Assembly: GCF_038007465.1 (NCBI RefSeq)
Contig: NZ_JBBOXF010000001.1
Span: forward strand, 3,607,001 to 3,671,000
DNA length: 64,000 nt
Direction of reading: 5' to 3'
Source: Sporosarcina sp. FSL K6-1508
GTDB taxonomy: Bacteria > Bacillota > Bacilli > Bacillales_A > Planococcaceae
A program made the position numbers and the translations under genes. Positions 50,362 to 58,678 of the stretch are shown piece after piece (within the stretch, counting starts at the first letter, position 1; each line of letters opens with the position of its first letter). Under the pieces are notes generated by a model. It was not told the DNA's origin. It saw only the letters and a program-made list of their open reading frames with translations, and searched no databases.

Positions 50362-50949
50362 TTGCAACTACGACAATTGCGTACCTATACAGACTACTGG
50401 GAAGAACGAGCAGAAAAAGTTCTCTCCCACTTTCACTACACGTCCCCTGACGAGATTAGCATGTCCGACATCTGTTGGCGCTACGGCATGACTATCATGC
50501 CGTTTGACTCCCCCTTCGTGGAACAGTCTGTCGACTTTGAATCTATCAGTCACCTAGAATCCTTCTCTATCCCTGGTTCAAAGGCTAGGCGCGGGACAAT
50601 CTATTTAAAAGAGAATCTTGGTCACATTGAAAGGAAATTGCTGTTAGCTGAAGAGTTTTGCCACTTATATGCGCACAATGCACCACAGTTGCCGATAGAT
50701 ATACATGATTTGGCTAAACTTGAAAACCAAGCAAAAAGAATGGCTGCTTATCTATTGATGCCCAGTCGATTCATCAAGACTATTTATGATGCAGCATACG
50801 ACGAAGCTGTATTAATATCCGATATCGCGGATCACTTCCTTGTGACAGAAGAATTTACGCAGTATCGATTGGAATTGATATTTAATCGCAGGGTTGATGC
50901 GTTTGTGTCACACCGGGGCATGTTAGGGACGTTTGAGTGGTTTGAGTAA
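50362..50949 (+). CDS. ImmA/IrrE-like protein with altered HExxH motif
   Basis: This 195-residue protein has the ImmA fold: LLLAEEFCHLYAHN, then ENQAKRMAAYLLMPSRF. The usual zinc motif HExxH is EEFCH here (residues 97-101), so the first histidine is glutamate, while the distal glutamate and LLMP block are kept. In ICEBs1, ImmA cleaves the ImmR repressor to induce excision. Gene order (repressor, then ImmA-like) is the same. The changed site may reduce or change peptidase activity. The start is TTG at 50362. Confidence 0.85.
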   Translation: MQLRQLRTYTDYWEERAEKVLSHFHYTSPDEISMSDICWRYGMTIMPFDSPFVEQSVDFESISHLESFSIPGSKARRGTIYLKENLGHIERKLLLAEEFCHLYAHNAPQLPIDIHDLAKLENQAKRMAAYLLMPSRFIKTIYDAAYDEAVLISDIADHFLVTEEFTQYRLELIFNRRVDAFVSHRGMLGTFEWFE

Positions 50950-51056
50950 ATAGCCAAAATATACGGCGTGCCCTAAGAAGTTACGCATCTGAAGAGTTTA
51001 CTTAATGTTCATAAATAAGTATCAGAAATATAAAAACTGAGAAAGAGGGATGAGAA

Positions 51057-51845
51057 ATGGGATTCTTCGATATGAAAGCAATATGCGCCGTTTGCGAGAA
51101 AGAAGTTGGTTTAAACCGCCACAAAATAGCTGACAAGAATTGTATATGTCCAAGTTGTTTCAAGGACGCTGGTTTCAATATAGGGATGGCGCACAAGCCT
51201 ATTAAGCAAATGACAGTAGAAGACATACATTTCGCAATTGAAGCGAAAAACACAAACAATGATGAGCTAAGTTCTTTTAACCCTTCAAAGAAAATCGGGA
51301 CATTTGTTGAATTTGATGATACTCAAAAGAAATGGCTTATCCTTACTGGCTTCCTTGGTAAAAGAGATAAATCCAAGGTGTTCAACTATAGCGATATCGT
51401 AGACTTTGAATTACTAGAGGATGGAGAATCTGTAACTCAAGGTGGTTTGGGTAGAGCTTTAGTGGGTGGAGCGTTATTTGGAGGCGCTGGCGCTGTCGTT
51501 GGTGGTGTGACAGGGAAAAGAAAAAATAAAGCGATCTGTAATAGCTTGAAAATAAAGGTTACTCTTAGAGACGTTAATAACCCTTTGATTTACATTACTT
51601 TTTTGAACACAGCAACTAAAAAAGATGGTTTTATGTATAAAACCAACTATCAGTTGGCGCACGAGTGTTTATCGGCATTCCAAATAATTTGTAATGAACA
51701 AGAAGTTCTCATAAATAACAATGGAAGTAATAAAATTGCAGGATCTGCTGCCGATGAAATTAAAAAGTTCAAGAACCTCTTAGACGAAGGAATTCTTACT
51801 CAAGATGAATTCGATGCTAAGAAAAAAGAATTGTTAAGTCTTTGA
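51057..51845 (+). CDS. Zinc-ribbon, glycine-zipper and SHOCT-domain protein
   Basis: This is a 262-residue protein. The N-terminal zinc ribbon (CAVCEKEVGL ... CPSCFKDAG) is followed by a PH-like beta domain. A glycine zipper follows (LGRALVGGALFGGAGAVVGG), and a SHOCT-type helical pair lies at the end (FKNLLDEGILTQDEFDAKK). Such proteins are common in prophage superinfection or stress cargo, with unknown function. Good RBS AGAGGGATGAGAA. Confidence 0.78.
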   Translation: MGFFDMKAICAVCEKEVGLNRHKIADKNCICPSCFKDAGFNIGMAHKPIKQMTVEDIHFAIEAKNTNNDELSSFNPSKKIGTFVEFDDTQKKWLILTGFLGKRDKSKVFNYSDIVDFELLEDGESVTQGGLGRALVGGALFGGAGAVVGGVTGKRKNKAICNSLKIKVTLRDVNNPLIYITFLNTATKKDGFMYKTNYQLAHECLSAFQIICNEQEVLINNNGSNKIAGSAADEIKKFKNLLDEGILTQDEFDAKKKELLSL

Positions 51846-51850
51846 CCACC

Positions 51851-51875
51851 GCCCTACCCAGGGCTTTTCTCTTAA
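51851..51875 (+). terminator. Cargo terminator, copy 1
   Basis: GCCCTACCCAGGGCTTTTC: a GCCCT/AGGGC stem with a four-base ACCC-type loop, then a T-rich run. Related copies at 53156, 54046 and 55239 punctuate the rightward cargo. Confidence 0.8.
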
Positions 51876-51917
51876 TCTGTAAATAATAGGTGCAATAAAA
51901 TAAATGGAGGTGTAGAC

Positions 51918-52592
51918 ATGGAAGTAATTTCATCAATAGGTTCACTCGTTTTTTTCTTTTCTTTAGTTTATCTTGTCTATCATCTAATTAGGAAAAGAAA
52001 AAATCCTGTACGTATATTACCAAAGAAGAAATTCTACACAGCTTTAATTGGGGGTTTCGCATTGGTTGGAATCAGCAGTTCTCTAAGTGATACAAGCGTT
52101 CAGGATGCATTAGACGAGGCTCTTGAAACAAACATAGCATTAGTCGCTGAGAATAAAGAGCTGAAATCGACAAATGCAAAACTTCAAGAGAGCAATGACG
52201 TGGTGAATAAGGAACTAAACGATTTAACAAAGAAGTTATCCGATTCGGACAAGCTAGATAAAGAGCTAAAAGTTCAGCAAGCAGTACATAAAAAAAATAC
52301 TGAGGCTTTCGAGAAAGAAATCGCTGAACTTAAAGCTACTAATACAACTTTGACAGCTGAAGTTGAAAGCTCGAAAAATCAGGAAGCGAGCAAGAGCGCT
52401 ACTTCAACCGCAAGTTCATCTGGTGGTAGCTCAGGCTCATCCTCATCAGCCGGCACTTCTCAACAGAGCGCAAATGTCTATTACAAGAACTGTACAGCTG
52501 TTAGAGATGCAGGAGCCGATCCTGTATATCGCGGTGATCCAGGGTATGCAAAACATCTTGATCGTGATGGAGACGGGGTTGGATGTGAATGA
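51918..52592 (+). CDS. Membrane-anchored excalibur-domain protein
   Basis: This 224-residue protein has two N-terminal hydrophobic segments, then a coiled coil (LAENKELKSTNAKLQESN type, read here as AENKELKSTNAKLQES). A serine-rich linker comes next, then a C-terminal excalibur calcium-binding domain (YYKNCTAVRDAG ... LDRDGDGVGCE). The domain faces outside the membrane if the topology is typical. Possible roles are surface exclusion or wall-associated binding. Confidence 0.85.
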   Translation: MEVISSIGSLVFFFSLVYLVYHLIRKRKNPVRILPKKKFYTALIGGFALVGISSSLSDTSVQDALDEALETNIALVAENKELKSTNAKLQESNDVVNKELNDLTKKLSDSDKLDKELKVQQAVHKKNTEAFEKEIAELKATNTTLTAEVESSKNQEASKSATSTASSSGGSSGSSSSAGTSQQSANVYYKNCTAVRDAGADPVYRGDPGYAKHLDRDGDGVGCE

Positions 52593-52789
52593 TTACATGA
52601 TTTGACAAGGCCCCCTCCCCTATCGTATTTTTTTACCTGGTTGGTGGGTACAATTTGCTATTTGGAGATGGGGGTTGATTTTACTAAGGTTGTGGGATTT
52701 GGTACAGAGTGTGACCTATCTTTGATTTTCTTTTTATTAGATAAGATGGATTGGAAAATTAATTATTAATTACAATAGGAGGGATTTTA

Positions 52790-53146
52790 TTGACAACAAA
52801 TATTCAAATTGGACAAGCACCTGCGCTGGAAGTAAGGAAAGGAAGGTCTTCATATTTTGATGGAGGGCTTCTACAATTCATCGGGTGGACTATCCTCGGA
52901 GCGATTGTCACGGTATTCACATTAGGAATTTGTTATCCGTGGTCCATTACAATGATTTATGGTTGGAAAATTAATCACACGGTTATTGAAGGAAGGCGTA
53001 TGCAATTTAACGGATCCGCTGTAGGGTTGTTTGGTAACTGGATTAAGTGGTGGTTGCTAACAATCATAACTCTTGGGATTTATGGATTCTGGTTATTCAT
53101 TAAGTTGGAAGATTGGAAGGCTCGCAATACTACTTTCGTTAATTGA
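52790..53146 (+). CDS. DUF898-like membrane protein
   Basis: This 118-residue protein has two long hydrophobic segments (FIGWTILGAIVTVFTLGICY and KWWLLTIITLGIYGFWLFIK), with RMQFNGSAVGLFGNW between. This repeats the DUF898/YjgN pattern. The start is TTG with AGGAGGGATTTTA before it. It is preceded by a gene-free, AT-rich 197 bases (52593-52789). Confidence 0.72.
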   Translation: MTTNIQIGQAPALEVRKGRSSYFDGGLLQFIGWTILGAIVTVFTLGICYPWSITMIYGWKINHTVIEGRRMQFNGSAVGLFGNWIKWWLLTIITLGIYGFWLFIKLEDWKARNTTFVN

Positions 53147-53155
53147 TCAATGACT

Positions 53156-53180
53156 GCCCTACCCAGGGCTTTTCTTTTAA
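53156..53180 (+). terminator. Cargo terminator, copy 2
   Basis: GCCCTACCCAGGGCTTTTC, identical in the stem to copy 1. It follows the DUF898-like gene. Confidence 0.8.
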
Positions 53181-53327
53181 CAAAGAACGATGCGAAGAAA
53201 AAAAGAGTTGTTGGGGCCTTGACTGTGCTTCCTGCTTATGTAGAAATATGTATTTTTTTATCATCGTTTTAGGTATATTACATCAAGTTATATTGCTGGG
53301 ATAATAGTTATAGAAGGGATTTATTAA

Positions 53328-53897
53328 ATGAAAACATACTTCCGTATCATCAAAATCTTAGATTTCATAGTCGAATTGGGCAATTCCTTGATAGTTTTAA
53401 TTAGGAAAAATTCTAAAAAAACTGTCGGAATTGTTGCAGGTGTAAGCTTGGCTTTGATAGTTGTATTGTCATTGCCGCCATCTTTAGGTAAAGAGACACT
53501 TTATATTACATTAGATTCCGCGACGTACGACAATGAAAAAAGAGTAATTCAAATAAGTGCTTCAACAAACTTTCCAGAGGATACAGAAATTATGTTCGGA
53601 TTGGCGGGTAAGATTGATGAATATTCTGTTTCAGTCCCTCCTGAGCCGGCTCTAGTAAAAAATGGGAAACTAAATGTCGTTTTGGGTCCTGACTCCATGG
53701 TAAACGGCACATTCGATATTAGAGCTAGCTTTTCAGTGAATAAAGATAGAGATCGTAATTTACATTTATTTGATGAGTTCGGAGATTATAAAGAATTCAA
53801 AAAAAATTATTACGTTAATGGAGAACTAGTAGATTCAATAAAAGGTTATTATGTTGAAAGAATTATGCTTGGAGAAATAACTGTCGAAGATGAATAA
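53328..53897 (+). CDS. Single-span membrane protein with extracellular domain, unknown
   Basis: This 189-residue protein has a basic N-terminus, a membrane helix (GIVAGVSLALIVVLSLPPS) and a predicted beta-rich outside domain. It is not recognised. It belongs to the rightward cargo. It is AT-rich, with an RBS of GAAGGGATTTATTAA. Confidence 0.65.
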   Translation: MKTYFRIIKILDFIVELGNSLIVLIRKNSKKTVGIVAGVSLALIVVLSLPPSLGKETLYITLDSATYDNEKRVIQISASTNFPEDTEIMFGLAGKIDEYSVSVPPEPALVKNGKLNVVLGPDSMVNGTFDIRASFSVNKDRDRNLHLFDEFGDYKEFKKNYYVNGELVDSIKGYYVERIMLGEITVEDE

Positions 53898-54045
53898 AGT
53901 GAAGAAGATTTATAAAAGGAGAAACTTAAATATAAGAAAAGTAAGGCCACCAACCTGGATTTCACGCATCTTTCGAAAATTCCAGGAAGGTATACTGGTG
54001 AATATTAAAAATACATGTGAAAAATAGTGTTTAATTGATACCCCT

Positions 54046-54065
54046 GCCTTACCCAGGCCTTTTCC
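54046..54065 (+). terminator. Cargo terminator, copy 3
   Basis: GCCTTACCCAGGCCTTTTCC, a variant of the same hairpin. A weak 42-codon GTG frame at 53899-54027 lies before it but has no RBS. Confidence 0.7.
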
Positions 54066-54110
54066 AAAATTATATTAAATTTCGAAGATACGCGCCCCTA
54101 AGGAGAGTAA

Positions 54111-55019
54111 ATGCAGATGTTTAGACCTAATCAAATTAGTGATGATTTTGTGTTGCAAAAGGTAGATGCAGAACCTTTTGTAGAAGGAACAAAAGGTTTT
54201 TGGCTAAATTTCATCAATGCTTATCGGGAATATGTGAATACACACTTAGAACAAAGGTATGAAGAATTTCCATCACATTTTCCTTATATGAAAAAGCTCC
54301 AATGGATAACTGTATTTGGGAACAGTGAAATTAGGTTTTACATATATGAAGATAAGACAGACGGTATCACGTGGAATACTCTACAATTTCATAATTACGG
54401 CGATTATAAAGCATTTCATCATGCTTCACAGGAAGTCAGAAACGCAAAGATGCAATCAATGTTAGATAGAGATGATCAACCATTAGTTAAACAAGAAATT
54501 AGTTATGGCTTTATAGAGCAATCTACAATGGAAGCTTCGAAAGATCCTTCTGATTTAGCTGAAATGGGAAAATTAAAAGGTCGAATGTTGGCAAAGCAAC
54601 ACGGTGACGAATTGAAGAAAGTAAAAGAGGAACGATTCAACGTCTTCGACTTAGAAGAACTCGTCCCTAAAGTGAATTCAAAAAGCTTCGAATATGAATT
54701 AGGAGAATCGATTGCCGCTTATAAGCAGGGTTTGTACCTCGCGGCTGGTTCAACAGCCGGAATCGCATTAGAAAACATATTGCGTATTATTATTTCTAAG
54801 AAGTTGAAGGGTTACAAATTAGATGAAAGGACGTATATCTGGATTTCCGTGAAAGCGTTGCAAGGCAAAAACATTGTACCCGGTAGACTCCTAGGAGAAG
54901 CATCTAGATTCGAGGCTGTTCGTAATAGCAATGCGCACACGAATGAAGATCCAGCTAGAAAAGAGACTGTGGAAGCGATTTATTTACTCATCAAAGATTT
55001 AATTCCCTTCACTCTCTAA
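54111..55019 (+). CDS. HEPN/DUF4145-like protein
   Basis: This 302-residue protein has an unrecognised N-terminal half and a helical C-terminal domain (GLYLAAGSTAGIALENILRI, then ASRFEAVRNSNAHTNEDPA). The RNSNAH sequence (residues 271-276) fits the R-x4-H catalytic motif of HEPN nucleases. HEPN proteins are RNases common in toxin-antitoxin and anti-phage systems. It ends convergently with a small reverse gene, overlapping by 21 bases. Confidence 0.62.
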   Translation: MQMFRPNQISDDFVLQKVDAEPFVEGTKGFWLNFINAYREYVNTHLEQRYEEFPSHFPYMKKLQWITVFGNSEIRFYIYEDKTDGITWNTLQFHNYGDYKAFHHASQEVRNAKMQSMLDRDDQPLVKQEISYGFIEQSTMEASKDPSDLAEMGKLKGRMLAKQHGDELKKVKEERFNVFDLEELVPKVNSKSFEYELGESIAAYKQGLYLAAGSTAGIALENILRIIISKKLKGYKLDERTYIWISVKALQGKNIVPGRLLGEASRFEAVRNSNAHTNEDPARKETVEAIYLLIKDLIPFTL

Positions 55020-55169
55020 CACTTCTCTTAAATCATTGAACTGACTATATAAGGCCATAGCTTCGAAGTCTCTACATTCATGAAAAGCAATTTCTAAGCT
55101 GTCCGCAATCTTGCTAATTTCATCGCGAGACAAACAAACGACAGTGACATTACTATTCGACACAATCAT
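54999..55169 (-). CDS. Small protein convergent with the HEPN-like gene
   Basis: This 56-residue protein begins MIVSNSNVTVVCLSRDEI and is followed by helices. GAAAGGAGCGATAAG before the ATG is a good RBS. It is the only leftward gene in the right cargo block. It could be a regulator or antitoxin of the HEPN-like protein, but that is inference from position only. Confidence 0.58.
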   Translation of the reverse strand: MIVSNSNVTVVCLSRDEISKIADSLEIAFHECRDFEAMALYSQFNDLREVLESEGN

Positions 55170-55238
55170 TCTTATCGCTCCTTTCACTACAAATAGTATA
55201 GAACATATGTTATCAGGTGTCTATTTACCTTTTATTCT

Positions 55239-55263
55239 GCCCTATGCAGGGCTTTTCTTTTAA
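55239..55263 (+). terminator. Cargo terminator, copy 4
   Basis: GCCCTATGCAGGGCTTTTC, with the same stem and a different loop. It lies just before the integrase gene. Confidence 0.78.
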
Positions 55264-55299
55264 CCAACAATGGAACGTACATTCGAGGAGGTCATTTTT

Positions 55300-56454
55300 A
55301 TGTATTGTCGAACATTGAAAAATGGTAAGTGGTCATGTACTACAGATGCTACGCCGGACCCACTAACTGGACAACGCCGGCAAATAACACGTCGCGGAGA
55401 TACAAAAAAGGAAGCCGTGCGCAGGGCGCAACTTGCGGCTGACGAATTATCGAAAGAGCGCCAAACGACGAAAAGAGTCGTACAGGAAGTCTATGACGAG
55501 TGGCTGAACGTCTATAAAGAAACAGTTAAAGCATCGTCGGTAAAAACTAGAGTTGTAGCGATGAAACCATTTATCGACACGCACGGGAAGCACTTCATCG
55601 GAAAACTGCAAATCAACGATATTCAAGTATTTTTGATAGAAAGACGTGATACTGGAATATCAAAACATCACATCGCCGGAACTCGTACCGCTTTAAATTT
55701 AATGTTTGATTTTGCGAAAAGAAATGACTACATTGAGAAAAATATCGTCAAGGATACTGTAACGCCAAAAGCCACTAAAGAGTCGCAAAGCTTTGCTAAA
55801 TCTAAAAAGAAGTATTTGGAAAAAGAAGAAATTCAAGAATTTCTGAAAGGTTTGAAATCATCCGGACGAAGAAACGCCTATTCAATCGCCCTCACAATGC
55901 TTTCTACGGGTTTGCGCATCGGCGAGGTGTTAGCACTCACTTGGGAAGACATCGACCTAAAAAAGCAGGTGCTGAAGGTCGACAAGACGTTGTTTGAAAA
56001 AGATGCTGATGAAGGTGGATTTGAATTTACTCCGCCAAAAACAGAAGACTCGGATAGAGTTGTTTCTTTTAACGACGATCTGGCCACAACGCTAAAGAAA
56101 ATGAAGGCGCAATACAATAAAGAGAAATTAATCGGGGCAAGAGACGTTAAATCACAATGGTGTGACTTAGTCTTTACAGGAATACGTACTCAACCCGTTC
56201 GTGCTTCCACGATTGGAGCTGTATTTAATAAGAATTACAAAGCATATGGCGTTAAAGATGCTAGAGGCACTCATATTTTAAGACACACTCACATCACGAT
56301 GTTAGTTGAGGCTGAAGTTGATTTACCTGTTATTATGGAGAGAGTTGGCCACTCCGACATAAACATCACGTTAGAAATTTACGCGCACGTGACTAAAAAG
56401 ATGCAGAAAAAAAGTGACGATAAAATTAATGAGTATTTCCGCCAATTTATCTAA
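55300..56454 (+). CDS. int: Tyrosine-type site-specific integrase
   Basis: This 384-residue recombinase has an N-terminal arm-binding domain, a SAM-like core-binding domain and a catalytic domain. The catalytic residues are visible in STGLRIGEVLALTWEDID, HILRHTHITML, GHSDINITLEIY and the nucleophile Tyr361. The ATG at 55300 is chosen because GAGGAGGTCATTTTT precedes it. It ends 107 bases before attR and is the enzyme expected to act on the comGC core. Confidence 0.95.
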   Translation: MYCRTLKNGKWSCTTDATPDPLTGQRRQITRRGDTKKEAVRRAQLAADELSKERQTTKRVVQEVYDEWLNVYKETVKASSVKTRVVAMKPFIDTHGKHFIGKLQINDIQVFLIERRDTGISKHHIAGTRTALNLMFDFAKRNDYIEKNIVKDTVTPKATKESQSFAKSKKKYLEKEEIQEFLKGLKSSGRRNAYSIALTMLSTGLRIGEVLALTWEDIDLKKQVLKVDKTLFEKDADEGGFEFTPPKTEDSDRVVSFNDDLATTLKKMKAQYNKEKLIGARDVKSQWCDLVFTGIRTQPVRASTIGAVFNKNYKAYGVKDARGTHILRHTHITMLVEAEVDLPVIMERVGHSDINITLEIYAHVTKKMQKKSDDKINEYFRQFI

Positions 56455-56464
56455 AATGAAAATA

Positions 56465-56477
56465 AATGTGGTTTTAA
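56465..56477. repeat. Right-end copy of the AAATGTGGTTTTA motif
   Basis: This 13-mer is identical to 5847-5859 inside the left end. It lies 84 bases from the attR core, in the gap after the integrase stop. It is a candidate integrase arm site. Confidence 0.5.
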
Positions 56478-56545
56478 TGTGATTTTTCGTTTAACGCAAC
56501 CGCCTTTGAACGCTTGAAAACACTGCGGTTGTGCCCTTTCGGTTG

Positions 56546-56611
56546 TTATATATTTGGAATGATCATCATTTCTATTAACGTAAATCCCCTTGCATTGTTA
56601 ATGAATTTCAT
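56546..56611 (-). pseudogene. comGC: comGC 5' fragment with the prepilin leader
   Basis: The frame starts at the ATG at 56611 with GGGGGAG before it, 15 bases after the comGB stop. It reads MKFINNARGFTLIEM-MI, the ComGC leader with the G-F cleavage site. It then crosses the att core and ends after four phage-encoded residues at a TAA. Only 21 residues would be made in the lysogen. The body of the gene is at 5683-5378. Confidence 0.95.
56561..56571. other. attR core of the prophage
   Basis: GATCATCATTT, identical to 5675-5685. To its right lies the comGC leader, to its left phage DNA and the integrase gene. Confidence 0.9.
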
Positions 56612-56625
56612 TTAATTTCTCCCCC

Positions 56626-57681
56626 TTATATTTTATCCATCATTCCATAAACAGGTAAAAGTAAAGCAAGATAAGCAGCTAAAATACAGATTGCAATGAT
56701 ACTAAACAATGCCGGTTGCAGCATTGACAACGCTTTCGTTAATTTCTCATTGATTGTTTCACTAAGATGCTCGCTGTAGATTTGAAGTTCTTTCGGCAGA
56801 TAACCGCTGTCCGAACCATGCTTGGCAAATGCGGATAATTGGATCATCAAACCTTCTGTTCTGCCGACTGCGGTATGAAATGAATCTCCATATACGACCT
56901 GCTCTCGCACTTTTTTCGCAATTTCACTTAAAATCACATCCAGATCTTGATTAATTAATACATCAAGAGCATTTTGCAGAGAAAGTCCCGACTGTAGTAA
57001 GCCCCCTATTTCACTGGAAAAATCTCGGGTCTTTATAAGCGAAAAGAGCGTTCCCGCGAGAGGGATAGCCATCATTACACGAATTTTAGTTTCAGGAGCA
57101 AGTTTTTTGTAAATAGTAATACAGATTATTGATAGGAATGCGGAAACTAACACTGCACTAATAATGAAATCGGGTATTTTCGTCACCAAAGAAGGTAATA
57201 TTGAAACAAAACCATTTCCTTCGCCTTTTCTAGAAATCGCTAATGCCTCCATATTAGGTAAAAAGAATCTTCTAAAAGCAATTAGCAATGCTGCGATTAT
57301 AATAAAAAGAATAATAGGATAGATAAGGAGGTTTTTTAATTTCTTCCTATTTTCTTCTGTTTTTCTCATGCGAGAGGCCATGCCGCTCAAAGCCTGCGCA
57401 ACTCGTCCATCCATTTCCGCAATCGCAATCGGTAGAAGCGTTCCAGAAGAGAACCCAAAACGCGCCAGAATATGGGTGACACTGAGACCATTCTTAAAAT
57501 CATTATCCATCTCTTCTAGCATAGGATTGTAATTCTTTATATGATGCGGCAATAATAAAGTAACAGCATCATGAAATGTATAGCCTTCCATTAATAAAAC
57601 TGAAAGCCTTTCAAGAAACACCGGTCGACTTTGCAGGACTTCTTTTTTGCTAAATGGCAATTTCCTTATGCGCTTATTCAT
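56626..57681 (-). CDS. comGB: Competence pilus assembly membrane protein ComGB
   Basis: This 351-residue protein is a GspF/PilC-type inner membrane platform. Two T2SSF domains are visible (LSVLLMEGYTFHDAVTLLLP ... MDGRVAQALSGMASRM and IGGLLQSGLSLQNALDVLI ... FAKHGSDSGYLPKEL), with three hydrophobic segments. It overlaps comGA by 8 bases. It is intact although the next gene is cut. Confidence 0.93.
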   Translation of the reverse strand: MNKRIRKLPFSKKEVLQSRPVFLERLSVLLMEGYTFHDAVTLLLPHHIKNYNPMLEEMDNDFKNGLSVTHILARFGFSSGTLLPIAIAEMDGRVAQALSGMASRMRKTEENRKKLKNLLIYPIILFIIIAALLIAFRRFFLPNMEALAISRKGEGNGFVSILPSLVTKIPDFIISAVLVSAFLSIICITIYKKLAPETKIRVMMAIPLAGTLFSLIKTRDFSSEIGGLLQSGLSLQNALDVLINQDLDVILSEIAKKVREQVVYGDSFHTAVGRTEGLMIQLSAFAKHGSDSGYLPKELQIYSEHLSETINEKLTKALSMLQPALFSIIAICILAAYLALLLPVYGMMDKI

Positions 57682-58678
57682 CTCGCTTCACACTTGACCT
57701 ATTATATTTACGTATAAGTGACTCCACTTTTAGTTCGTCAGGGAAGACTACCCTTTCTCCCTTCATTATGGAGTCCGTCATTCGAGTAAGCATGTCTCCT
57801 TGGATGATTTCAAATACAGCGCCTCTTTTCCCTGTAGCTCGTCTAATAAGCCGTTGCGTTGAAATACAGACAACTGTTTGCCTTAATTCTTCGGCAGAAA
57901 TACCAAAGTCCATCATTCTGTAAAAACAACCCTCAGGATCCTTCGAATGCACTGAAGTTAATACTAAATGTCCAGTTAGTGCCGCTTGAACTGCAATTTT
58001 TGCGGTTTCGCTATCTCTGATTTCTCCAATCATAATGACATCTGGTGAATGGCGCAATATTGCTTTCAGACCTGCCGAGTATGTCATCCCTGACCGTTCG
58101 TTCACTTGAATCTGAAGCAGATGCGAATGATTGTTTTCGACAGGGTCTTCCAATGTAATCACATGCCGCTCAAGTTGATTGACGCAATGCGCTGTTAAGG
58201 AGTAGATTGAGGTCGTTTTACCGCATCCGGTCGGTCCCGTCATGATTACCAGTCCTTGTGGTTCTGACACGGCCTTGCGTAACTTATCCGCCCATTCCTT
58301 TTCGATACACAAATCATCGATTGATACGATTTGGTCATGCCTTTGCAGTCTAATAACAACGCTTTCTTTCATTTGGATAGATGGGATTGTAGACACACGG
58401 AAAGAAAAGTTTTCTCCTTGCATCTGTTTATGAAAAGAACCGCTCTGGGGTTTGCGTTTATCGCTGATATCGAGTGAGGATAAGAATTTGTAAAATGAAA
58501 TCATACGGCCCGCCAACTGTGGGGGGAGAGTTCCGGACCGGTCCAGTCTTGCATCTTTTTTAAATGATACATCATATCCTTCCTTCATAGGGACAAGGTG
58601 AATATCGGTTGCTTCGTATTTAATCGCTTTTTCAAGAAGTTGAAAACTTTTCTGTTCAATGACATTATCATTCTTAAT
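57674..58678 (-). CDS. comGA: Competence pilus ATPase ComGA, apparent ATT start
   Basis: This GspE/PilB-type ATPase powers competence pseudopilus assembly. Walker A is VIMTGPTGCGKTTSIYSL, the Walker B region PDVIMIGEIRDSETAKI. The first in-frame ATG (58588) would remove a conserved N-terminal part (KAIKYEATDIHLVPMKEG). The frame is open back to an ATT at 58678, nine bases after AGAGGGG, with an in-frame stop two codons before it. With the ATT start the protein has 334 residues (B. subtilis 356). Either an ATT start or a frame error is implied. Confidence 0.9.
   Translation of the reverse strand: MKNDNVIEQKSFQLLEKAIKYEATDIHLVPMKEGYDVSFKKDARLDRSGTLPPQLAGRMISFYKFLSSLDISDKRKPQSGSFHKQMQGENFSFRVSTIPSIQMKESVVIRLQRHDQIVSIDDLCIEKEWADKLRKAVSEPQGLVIMTGPTGCGKTTSIYSLTAHCVNQLERHVITLEDPVENNHSHLLQIQVNERSGMTYSAGLKAILRHSPDVIMIGEIRDSETAKIAVQAALTGHLVLTSVHSKDPEGCFYRMMDFGISAEELRQTVVCISTQRLIRRATGKRGAVFEIIQGDMLTRMTDSIMKGERVVFPDELKVESLIRKYNRSSVKRDE

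Larger units (their letters stand above)
5675..56571. mobile_element. Complete temperate myovirus-type prophage integrated in comGC
   Basis: The element is bounded by an identical 11-base att core and has a tyrosine integrase next to the right end. It contains packaging, capsid, contractile tail, lysis, replication, recombination and immunity modules. Structural and early genes run leftward; repressor, right-hand cargo and integrase run rightward. Neither interrupted essential genes nor insertion sequences were noticed. It also carries cargo at both ends: SOS mutagenesis, end joining, an EF-G protector, surface protein and HEPN-like genes. Confidence 0.95.

Noticed and set aside
53899..54027. 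42-codon GTG frame, very basic, after the single-span membrane gene
   Set aside because: No RBS before the GTG and an unusual composition; kept only as a remark.
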